The notes under the pieces were generated by a model, which saw only the letters and a list, made by a program, of their open reading frames with translations, had not been told where the DNA came from and made no database searches. Shown here piece by piece: positions 21,355-30,909 of a DNA stretch of 64,000 bases. This DNA comes from Bidens hawaiensis (lineage: Eukaryota > Streptophyta > Magnoliopsida > Asterales > Asteraceae). Every line of letters begins with the position of its first letter. The stretch's first letter is position 1. The stretch lies in the NCBI GenBank assembly GCA_021521415.1, contig JAIQDT010000168.1, positions 372,001 to 436,000 on the forward strand, written 5' to 3'. A program made the translations under genes and the position numbers.

Positions 21355-23213
21355 TGTTAGGCCCCGGTTCCGGTGCCCTACATTGTTGTTGGATTTACTC
21401 ATAAACACAGTTCTAAATATCAGAGTTAATTAAAACTTTCGCGGAAAAATAATAATAATAGTCAATCATTCATTACAAACATTCGTAACTTTTCTTTTAA
21501 AACATAACATAAATGATAATATCAAAACATCATGACAAATCTTCAGATGCAGCCTCTTCGAATCCTACCATGTGTCCCACTCAAACCAGCTGTCTCAGTC
21601 TGTTAACATGCATGCATACTAAAAGTCAGCTACGCTGAGTGATTTCTAGTTAATCAAGCAATATACATTACATTCACATACTTAGGGTCTGTTCCCTACA
21701 TTCGCGGATATTTTTAGGGTCCGTTCCCTACATTCGCAGATATTATTAGGGCTGTCCCCTACTTAAACCATACCTTTCATTCGTGCTATAACCATACATA
21801 CCTTTCTTTAAATAATCATACTTTCGTACATACTCATTTCATTACGTACTTTCATACTTACATTTCTCATACAAGGGATACTGATATTACTTTCCCCGTC
21901 GATACGTGCAATATCCGAAGATCGTTCACGCACCGACGAGCTTTCATTCATACATTCATACATACTATCACATAGATCATAATAGCATACATTTACTATT
22001 TAAGTAAGTGTATTAACATTGACATTGAGTACGCACACAAACCCGAAAACATAACAAGGAAGTGGGGCTAGAAACTCACCTGAACTCGGTTACGTTCACC
22101 GCTAATGGTTATTCCTTTCTTTAGCTGTGCGTGACTAACTCTATAACAATTACACGTATCAATTTAACTATTACTACCCAAGTTGTATTTCTAGTTTAAC
22201 ATAACCCTCTACGAACGGGGGTCCAGGGGCAGCGTCCCTGGAAGCAAAGTTCTAGGGGCGGCAGCCCTTAGCAGGGTCCAAGGGGCAGAGCCCCTGGCTG
22301 GGGTCGAGCTGCCAGGTCAGCTTGGAAAAATTTTATTTTCATTAACTGTCTTAACACGGTTTTCATTAGAATTCTAATTTATTATTTTATTTGCTAATTC
22401 ATAAAGTCCTGAGACCTTTCGGTCATTATTTCAAAGTTTAATTTGTTATTCTGCTCTTTAACGAATGGAGCTCATAACGAATGGACTGATTCGTTATCTC
22501 TTAACGAATGGAACTCTATCACAAATGAACCATTATAACGAATGAACTCTCATAACGAATTGGTCTTTATAACGAACTGGTCCTTATTACTAACTGGCCT
22601 TTAACGAACGATCATAACCTTTAGGTCAGAGAATGTCAGAACAATCTCTGACAAAACCTTAACCTCGCACGCCGCCTATCCGGCGCCGCCGTACTGGAAA
22701 ACCGGGCGGTGGTCGGAAAAGCGTATTTTACCCCATTTTACACCGTTTTTCGCATTATTTCATCCCGTTCGATCCAGATTTGAGTTAGGGTGACCCTTAA
22801 GCTCATATTTTGATCGGTTAATGACCGATTCCATCAGGATCTCTGAATTTATCGGTTTAGGGTGTCAGCTCGTCGTTTCACGGCTAGATCTTGCGGGTTT
22901 GGATCGATAAAATATCATCCTATCATTACCTTGGATCGATACTTGGGTTTTCCGTGGTTATTTCGGCTAGAGAGAGAGAGATGAGAGAGAGCTTAAGTGT
23001 GTGTTTTGGATGGTGTATGGAATGGATTAGAATGAGGGAATTAATGGATAATAATGGTACTTATACCATGGTTCAAGGTCTTAAGCCCATGTTCTTTCTC
23101 CTTTCCTTATTAACCCAAGTCCATTACCCTTATTACTTAACCCAACACAAGCCCGACTCATAGTAACTCATATTTTATTTTATTAACCGAAACGAGAAAA
23201 ACGGGATGTTATA
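21355..23213 (-). repeat. element A 5' LTR (1859 bp)
   Basis: Runs from TGTTAGGCCCCGG to GGATGTTATA. It lacks a CATAC-rich stretch and two 32 bp units present in the 3' LTR. It also has a shorter AACGAA segment (22455-22615): the part before the TCAGAGAATGTCAG palindrome is deleted. The terminal dinucleotide is TA instead of CA, a point change. Confidence 0.94.
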
Positions 23214-23218
23214 CGAGG
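23214..23218. repeat. target-site duplication of element A, right copy
   Basis: CGAGG, identical to 14070-14074, at the point where Tat coding resumes. Confidence 0.95.
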
Positions 23219-24700
23219 ACTTCAATGCGGATGTCTTTTGCAAAATGTTCAAAGCTTCATACTCTGCCTTGTTGTTAGTACTTTTTAAGTCCAACTTTAT
23301 GGCATAAGTAAATTCGTGGCCTTCGGGACTAACCAATCTGAGGCCCGTGCCTGATCCTTTGTTACTTGACGCTCCATCCTTGAACATTGACCAAATCTGG
23401 TCTCGCTCAGGGGGTATCGGAGTTCGTTGTTCAATTAGGCACTCTTCTTCTTTGTTTCACGGAACTTCTGTGACGAAGTCCGCTAGAAATTGACCCTTGA
23501 TCGCGCGCCTAGGTCTGTATTCAATCGCATGTTCACCCAGTTCTATTGCCCATTTTGCCAACCTTCCGGATAATTTCGGTTTATTTAACACATTCTTCAA
23601 TTTGTACCCCGTCAACACATTGATTGGGTGCCCTTGAAAGTATCCGCGGAGGCGCCTGGCGGCATAGACCAGTGCCAATACTAGTTTTTCAAGCATTGAA
23701 TATCTAGTCTCTGGGTCCGTCAATATTCTGCTGACATAATAAATAGGTGTTTGGATATTTTTTCTATCTATCAGTAGTACGACCTCATTGGAAATATCAG
23801 ACGCTGATAAGTACAACGTCAGTGGCTTTCCCGCATGCGGTGCTGTTAGGGTAGACAATTCCATTAAACACTTCTTGAACTCTAAAACGCTTGTTCTGCT
23901 TTCGTGGTCCATTTGAAATGTCCATTATTTAAACAATTCCTCAGAGTTGAGATAAAGGTGAAAGACTTAGCCGCGTGATTAGCTAAAAATCTATTCAAAG
24001 CAACGAGCTTTGCATTAAGTGTTTGCACCTCTTTGAGAGAGGAAGGTGAAGGCATGCGGGTGACTGCTTGGACCTTGTCCAGATTTGCTTTATAGCCCGC
24101 GCTCGTAACAATCACGGCCAAGAATTTTCCTTCCTCCATCCCAAAGGAACACTTGCTGGGATTGAGCTTCATATTGATATTCCTCAAAGTATCAAATGTT
24201 TCCTCTATATCTCGTAACATCTGATCCTCTTCTATGTTTTTATAACTAAATCGTCCATGTATACTTCCAAATTTTGCCCAATTTGACCCTTGAAGGCTTC
24301 AACCATCAAATGCTGATACGTAGCACCCACATTTGTTTAATCCAGAGGGCAACATTTTGTAACAAAATATGCCATGGTCAGTGCAGAATGCCGTTTTGTC
24401 CTCATCACTTGCCGCCATGCGGATATGGTGATAGCCTTTATAGGCGTCAAGGAAACATTTGAATTTGAACGGGGCTACCGCATCAACCTTTAAGTCAATT
24501 TCCGGCAGTGGATAACAGTCCTTCGAGCACACTTTGTTTAAATCCTTGAAATCAATACACATCCGCCATGTCCCGTTGCTTTTTGGAACAATAACCGGAT
24601 TTGCAACCCATGTTTGGTACTGGATTTCACAGATGATTCCAGCATTTAACAGATCCCAGACTTGTTCATTCATGGGCTTGGTTTGCTCAAGGCCCATCTT
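23219..24700 (-). pseudogene. Tat reverse transcriptase, RNase H and second RNase H (broken)
   Basis: From 24697: MGLEQTKPMNEQVWDLLNAG, WRMCIDFKDLNKVCSKDCYP, FLDAYKGYHHIRMA, then after a frameshift ATYQHLMVEAFKG and YMDDLVIKT (catalytic YMDD intact, near 24260), followed by a stop. The connection (24220-23882) has SKCSFGMEEGKFL. RNase H (23912-23457) has LTLYLSASDISNEVVLL and GQFLADFVTEVP. The second, archaeal-type RNase H (23387-23250) reads MFKDGASSNKGSGTGL and NNKAEYEALN and then stops matching after about 55 residues. The rest of that domain appears deleted before the insertion of element A. This dual RNase H assigns the element to Tat. Confidence 0.9.
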
Positions 24701-25453
24701 TCATTTTTTCTAAACAGTTGGCCTGAACGCCGGATTCACCCGCAACTTGTCTTCCGCGATCCTCCGCGAGACACTAATCATGTCTATGGGTTTCCAAGAA
24801 AAAATGTCCATGTTTTTTGTTAACAATTGTTCCAGAAATGCCCTCACTATCTCAGAGATAGTAGTTCCGATTGTGACCGTTTGATCCGGAAACTTCTTGT
24901 TCAATACCCACTTCTCTGGCTCAGTTCTTTCTTCTTGCTTAGGTACCTTACTTGGTTTTAAACTTTCTGTAGTGAAGCAATGTCTGATTATGTAAATAAT
25001 TACCACACCAGTGCGGGTTGGAACTCCTACCGCACCATGAGATGTGGAATGGTGGACATTGAAATCACCAATTGCTTCTCGCCTCAAGATAATATCATGT
25101 TATGACTTGGCCGGTAACACCGTGAATTCAACATCCTCAGTACGTGAGCCTTCACTAAGTGTAACGAGAAAAGATATCACCCCACGCGGGTGCATAAGTT
25201 CACCCCCAAAACAAGACATAGGCGCATGAATTGGCTTCAGCCTCACCTTGTCTTCCTCGCCGAGTTGCTCAAAACACTATTCGTACATATTATCCGACGT
25301 GCTTCCAGTATCAAAGAAAACATACTATGAACGGTGATGGCCTACCAGAGCAGTGATTATCAATGGATTCTTTTTGCATGGACCTCCTTTAACCCACTGG
25401 AAAATTACGGGCTCACTCCTCCATTCTTCCTCATCAATTTCTTACCTTTTGTT
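24701..25453 (-). pseudogene. Tat protease region (broken)
   Basis: Reading down from 25453: EEEWRSEPVIFQWVKGG, then the aspartic protease active site FFDTGSTSDNMYE (the D-T-G-S codons are 25312-25301). It continues with LKPIHAPMSCFGGELMHPRG and VEFTVLPAKS, a stop, LRREAIGDFNVHHST, and the linker to RT (SRRIAEDKLRVNPAFRP). Stops occur near 25322, 25287 and 25102. The catalytic Asp is intact. The upstream gag part lies beyond elements B and C. Confidence 0.85.
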
Positions 25454-25928
25454 TGAACGTTCCTGGACGGATCTTACACGAGATATCCCGATATACACAG
25501 GTGCGGAATCCCTGTGTAGATCGTTACGGACGTAGAATATTAGCTCACGAACACACGAACACACAATACGAACAACCACACGTTATATTGATAACTCAAA
25601 CCGATATGCTTACAGACTCACGTCAATAGACTCACACGAAACTGAACTCGATCATCCAAAACCTAAAATGACCAACTGAGTAACCTTCAACCGTAAACAG
25701 TTAACCTACTTAAATACACGACAACTTCGCCTCAGGCGAAGTTGTCAATAACTTCGCTCGTTGAACAAGTTCGCCTAGGCGAACTTGTCAACAACTTCGC
25801 TTGGTTAACAAGTTCGCCTAAGCGAACTTCTCAACAACTTCGCTGTTACACAAACAATTACATAAACAATATTACAGACTCGATTACAGACTTAATACAT
25901 ATGAACTACTGACATCTATGCACCAACA
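25454..25928 (-). repeat. element B 3' LTR (475 bp)
   Basis: Plus strand TGAACGTTCCTGG to TGCACCAACA. Same length as the other LTR. Its central third is filled with GGCGAAGTT-type palindromes. Confidence 0.93.
25722..25848. repeat. palindrome cluster in element B LTR
   Basis: 25722-25744 has 10 bp arms (CAACTTCGCC..GGCGAAGTTG). 25765-25788 is a perfect 24 bp palindrome centred on CCTAGG. 25807-25832 is a near-perfect third one. Single AACTTCGCT words lie between them. The same set lies at 35064-35190 in the other LTR. Confidence 0.92.
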
Positions 25929-25940
25929 GACTCCTCCTTG
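25929..25940 (-). promoter_or_regulatory. element B polypurine tract
   Basis: Minus strand AAGGAGGAGTC directly precedes the 3' LTR start TGTTGGTGCA. Confidence 0.75.
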
Positions 25941-25992
25941 GCAGTAGCTTCATATCTTGATCTTTCAGCTCTTGTCTTGTAATCCTGTATCT

Positions 25993-28767
25993 TCATGCGT
26001 GCACTCCTTCTCTCACACACACCGTCACAACTCGTTGATACTTTCTTGCTTCATCCTTCCAAGCTGGAATATAAAAGATCTTTTTCTCATTGAGCATCTT
26101 CAGATCAGCTTGCGACAAGTTGACAAGATGCATCGGATCGTAAATTCCAAGTATCGCTTGTTCATCCTCATCTTCCATCACAGCTTCAGCAGTCTGGCAA
26201 TCAACGTACCACCATTTTAGATTCTTCAACACATCTTGAGGCATATATTTCATTGGAACCTCTTTGATGCATCGAATCGGCTTGTACTTCATCACCATCC
26301 ATGGCTTGCCATCTGCTCTCTATCCCCTCTCTGTATCCTCCACGAGCTTTCCCTTCTGTGGCTTTAAGAGTTCAAACTTCTTTTCTTTTACGCCTTCTTT
26401 CCATACAATCTTCTCAATCATTCTGGCCATATTGTTGTTACTTCTGTTTATCAGGCCCAATCTTCCCAAATCTTTCACCTCGCATTCCGGCAACGTGTTG
26501 AGAGATCTCAACATTCTCTTGAAGTATTGAATGCCATCATAACGTTTTACCACAAATAACTTGATCTGTTCATCATAAATCCAACAAATGATTCCCTTCT
26601 TCGCTTCAGCATAGCCTTTAATGTTATAGCTTTTCTTGAACATGGCTGGAACAGCAGGCTTCTTGGTCTTGATAAACCAATGAGCACAGCCTTCCTTCCA
26701 CCTAGGCTGCTCCTCCCACTCAGTAGTCTCATCCATCTCAGCCCTCACATCTGCTTTTTCAACCTCAGGGATCTCGTGCTCGACATTTTCTTCCACAATC
26801 TCTCCTTCCTCTATCACATCCTCAACAATAATTTCTGCACCAATCTTTTCAATCTCACTGATTGGCAGAACATCTTCATCAAATAATACATCGTCGCTGA
26901 ACATGTCATCATCAAGTTCCTTCAGCGCATCGATCACGTCATCATCACCACCAGCCGCTTCGGTAGACTCCCCCTCAGCTGTGGAAGCCCCAAGAGCTTG
27001 TGAGGTTCTTGGCAGCTCACCACCTGCACCTTCCGGTGCATTGGGATCATCGTCTCGGTCTTCTCTACGCTTGGTCCTCAACTCATCTCCTCTACATCTC
27101 ATCTCCCCCTGAGATGCTAAGAACTCCTTCAAGGCATCTATTATTTTCCCGTGCTCAGCCAGGAGGGATGCCTGCAGTTGATTTGCTTCCACTAGGCTTT
27201 GAATAGTCTTTGACTGCTCAGCTACAATCCGCTCTAGTGAAGCTATCCGTTCCGAGTCAGAACTGGGCGTGTCCGCAGGTGGTACCGTACCCGATACTCC
27301 TGCAGAAGTGGTGACCGTAGACTCAACAAATCGTGCTACTACCACCGGTGGAGTATGCGTTTGAGGTGGTAGAGACACAATTTCTGGAGCCGACGTCTGG
27401 ACGGCTGTGATCTGTGGAAGGTCAGCCGACGATGTAGCCACTACGGGAACAACCGTAGCGCTTGTTCTTGATACCTGCACAGAGGTAGGAACAAGGGACA
27501 TACCAGACAAGGCAGGTGGAGCAAAACGTGCAAACCTTGAAGTCTCTCCGGCTCCAACACCCATACCTGTCGTTTCCCTTCTTGAGCGCTTTCGCACCAG
27601 CTGTACAGCCTCTTCTTCATCAGTTTCCTCATCATCGTCATCAACAATTCTCTTCTGCTTACCCACTGTTCGCTCATGTCTCACCATCATCTGTCTGGCC
27701 TCTTCCATCACCTCATCAAAATCTGCTTGTGGACCCGAGACTTGAATATTCTCATGTGAATCAAATCGGTCCATATCAAACAGCCCTTGCCCGCCGAACA
27801 TGGCGTCAAGATCAATCTCAGAAGCTGGCACAGCAGCAGATGCAGCATAAGATACAGCAGTAGATACGGCAGGCGCAGCTGATACAGCCTGGGGTGCTGC
27901 CGCCTGTTGTTGTCTTGGGTCCCTAAACTCGTCCCCTGCCGCAGGCACATACTCCGGGTTAATAAGATACCCAAAAAGCGGAGTATGCCTGGGACGCAGC
28001 TCAGGCTTGCTTCGTGCGCTGGAAGTGCGACACTGAGCAAAGATACGTTTCGTTACACATTCCACGTATCGAATAGGGCGTCTTTGAGGTAGCGACGGAG
28101 CCACATGATTTAAAATCATCTGTAAAAATCATGGATACATCGTAAACCGCTCACGCGCCACAGCCCTCCTCTGACGATCGATCTCGTAAAAGATCATCTG
28201 ACTAAAAGAATATCTTTTATTGTAAGTCAGGGCAGTCATAGCAGACTGCATCGTCGCACCCATTCCATCAGTGCCCGCCTTCCGTCCCGACATACAGACT
28301 ATCATGACATGCATTAGGAAGCGCCACTGATCTAACAAGAATCCTTTTCTTCGCTGTGTATCACCCAAGAGACCTGAATACCCCATCCTTAGTAACGCGC
28401 CATCACGAAAAGGAGCAACAAACTCCGTGGGGTCATCTCTTGTTTCTTCTCCAAATTGCAACACCACCCGTATGTGTTCAGAGTTAAACTGAACAACTTG
28501 ACCATTAACGGTGGCTCGCATCACCGGGGACTCAACCCGGCAGTCATACTCTACCTTCTGCCAAAAGTCTTCAATATTCGGCAGTGAAATAGGCAGGGTA
28601 GTGGTGATAGCATGAAATATTCTTGAGCGCTGTGGAAAGGTAATAATCTCCCGGTAGTCCTCCACTCCTTTTGCATCTGGATCTAGAGTGATGAACTGGT
28701 TATGAGCTGGAAAGAATTGCCTCTGATCATCACCGTCATCACCACCAGCTCCTCCAACAGCAGCCAT
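25993..28767 (-). pseudogene. element B third ORF (925 codons, two in-frame stops)
   Basis: One frame runs from ATG 28767 (MAAVGGAGGDDGDD) to 25993 with stops only at 28129-28131 and 26320-26322. The N-terminal domain (residues 1-240) contains SRIFHAITTTLPISL, MGYSGLLGD, RKGFLLDQWRFLMH and FSQMIFYEIDRQ. It is followed by an Ala/Gln-rich stretch, Thr/Pro-rich sequence, a coiled coil (SLERIVAEQSKTIQSLVEAN) and a strongly acidic part (residues ~610-700). The end is a basic C-terminal domain (FVVKRYDGIQYFKRMLRSLN). A homologous N-terminal domain is in element C. Position matches the env-like ORF of SIRE elements. No signal peptide or transmembrane segment is evident, so an envelope role is doubtful. 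Confidence 0.8.
26490..27241 (-). repeat. third-ORF segment duplicated at 34048-34799 (source copy)
   Basis: 752 bases match at a constant offset of 7558 with no indel and about three or four substitutions by eye. In the ORF this covers the coiled coil, the acidic part and the start of the basic domain. Confidence 0.95.
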
Positions 28768-29600
28768 ATCTGCACTAAACGAACTAAGTTAGATAACCGT
28801 TAAGCAACTCACAAGTTCGCTTTATACCATGAGCGAAGTTGTGATCAAACATGTATAGGCGAACTTAAAGGTGAGGCGAAGTTGGGAACAACTTCGCTTC
28901 ATCTGTAAGTTCGTCTAATTGAGTTTAAGTAAAATGATCAAGGCGAAGTTGATGTTAACTTCGCTTTATCACAACATCACCTAGGCGAAGATAAGAGTTA
29001 GGCGAAATTAAGCTTCAGGCGAAGTTGTGGATAACTTCGCCTCAAGCGAAATTAAGCCCCAGGCGAAGTTGTGGATAACTTCGCCTAAACCCTAACTTCG
29101 CCTTCATCTGAAACGGCGACTGTTCAGATTCAAACGGCCAAAATCCGATGATTTCGTATGTTTGACGATCCAGGAGAGAAGAACACAACATATTAATGTT
29201 ATTAAGACGAAAAGTTCGTCCATGAACACGTAACACAAGTTTGAAAAACTTCGGTTTTGAAGGTCCGACGACCCGAGGTCTCGAACCGGGTAAAAACGAC
29301 CATGAAAAGAACATGATTTTGAGGTATAACGACAACACGTACCCTCAAGTGATAATCGAAACTAGAAACGAAGATCGAAAACGGAATAGAAAACAAGTTC
29401 GCCGGAATATTCTTAAGTTCGCCGGAAATTTCGGAGCTTAAGTTCGCTGATACTTTGAAAATAATGAAAAACACTGTTTGAAAAACCTTATATAGGGTCA
29501 GTGTAGTTCAGGCGGAGTTACGGATAACTTCGCCTAGGCGAAGTTAAGCATAAGTTCGCCTGATTCAAGAACTTCGCCTAAAATTTCAAAATCAAACCTT
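28768..29600 (-). repeat. AACTTCGCC / GGCGAAGTT array upstream of third ORF
   Basis: More than fifteen copies of GGCGAAGTT or its complement, and close variants (AAGTTCGCC, GGCGAACTT, AGCGAAGTT), lie at 28790-29110, with more at 29395-29450 and 29505-29585. Many form inverted pairs. The same word makes up the LTR palindromes. The array begins about 25 bases upstream of the ORF's start codon. Confidence 0.88.
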
Positions 29601-30909
29601 TAAGTTTGAACATTTTGCAATTAACATTTGAAACTTCCAAAAAGAGTTAAACAAATATGATCATGTCTAAGTAACCAGTTATAAAATAATACAACTACAA
29701 AAATAGGAAAAACTTATAAAAATTTAACAAATAAGGGATCAAATTTCAGTCTAGTCAGGGACACCACGTTTTAGAAAAGATCCTAACAGGAATCATACTA
29801 ACTACGTGACTGTTACATAGATCCGTGTTTAGCTGTATTATGACATATAGAGACAGGTTGTAGGCAGGTAATATACTTAAGATGGTTTTCATCGTTTCTG
29901 TGATACGAGTTAGGTTCATTTAATCCTTAAAATTTAAGTGGGCAACAACTCAGAAATATTGATGCCTCCTATCTATCCTCAAAGCGTATTTGGCTTTCCC
30001 CAAGTCACCCCGAGTTGACTTCGACCCATAGTGTCTGATTAACTTGTAAGTATTCTATGTCTGGATCCCGTATTCATTCTTACTCCATGATTGAGAAGTC
30101 TCGATATCTTGAACTCTCTAATGTTACAATAACTTCATAAGTATTTTTTTTAAACATACTTATAGACTTCAGAGTAATAAATAACTGCAAGTCCCGAATC
30201 TGGATCACTGCAGTGTCTTGAAACGCTTTCTTCACGGGGATCAGAACACTTACGGGCTCGTGTATGACTGGGTAATCACTTTTCTGCCTATCATTCGGAA
30301 AGATATACATGAAGACACGCAAAACTCTTAAGGAGTTTCCACATAAAATCAAGTAAACTTTAATTTGTATCACATCTACTTTTACGCACCATAAAAAGTT
30401 ACCATGACATACAATGATTGTCCTAAAGCCTTTTAAGCCTAATAACTTCACCAGTTAAGCACACACAGTTAGTATATATATCATTTTCCAAGGTTGGATC
30501 AATTTTCTGTTAAACATAGCAAAGAACTTCTTTTCGAAGTATTAGACTTGAAAAAATAATTTCATTTCCCAAAAAAATTTTTTGACTTCAGTCACCCCGA
30601 TCACGTCAAAGTCTTCAGGTAAACGGCAATCCTGAAGATCCAATGGATCAACTGGACCGACCACATACAAGTATGTGTCCTTCTAACTATGTATGACCGA
30701 CTAATTTTCAGCGACAGAAAGAAAACACATCATAACCGCCCCGGTCACTTTCAGTCATCTGGTTAATGGCTACCCTCATTCTCTAAGTAGAAACGAGGAC
30801 CAAAACATATCCAAGGATATGTCCATCAAACTGAGGTAACCGACTAATTTTAAGCAATAGTGATGTTTTTTTTTTTTTTTTTTTTTTTTAAATAATCACA
30901 AAAACATGG
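29601..30909 (-). other. element B pol-ORF3 spacer with conserved block
   Basis: Non-coding. It holds two stretches that match the corresponding spacer of element C: 29989-30030 (TTTGGCTTTCCCCA) and 30252-30520 (sharing CACTTTTCTGCCTATCAT and GGTTGGATCAATTTTC). A run of 24 T lies at 30866-30889, i.e. poly(A) in element sense, 20 bases after the pol stop. An open frame at 30080-30451 is not matched as protein in element C. Confidence 0.75.

Larger units (their letters stand above)
14075..23213 (-). mobile_element. element A: Tekay-like chromovirus, complete with TSD
   Basis: A 9.14 kb element has two LTRs (2185 and 1859 bp), an initiator-Met tRNA primer site, gag with zinc knuckles, PR-RT-RNase H-INT and a C-terminal chromodomain, then a polypurine tract. 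It is flanked by the perfect 5 bp duplication CGAGG. It interrupts Tat between the second RNase H and the integrase. Long LTRs plus a chromodomain fit the Tekay/Del chromoviruses. Stops, frameshifts and an integrase active-site change show it is dead. Noticeable LTR divergence makes it older than element B. Confidence 0.95.

Noticed and set aside
27407..27863. Plus-strand open frames of 112-115 codons opposite the element B third ORF
   Set aside because: Shadows of the minus-strand ORF, with Ser/Val/Pro bias caused by its Ala/Thr/Asp-rich coding.
30080..30451. 123-codon frame in element B spacer as a gene
   Set aside because: The matching region in element C has stops in this frame, so conservation there is at nucleotide level.
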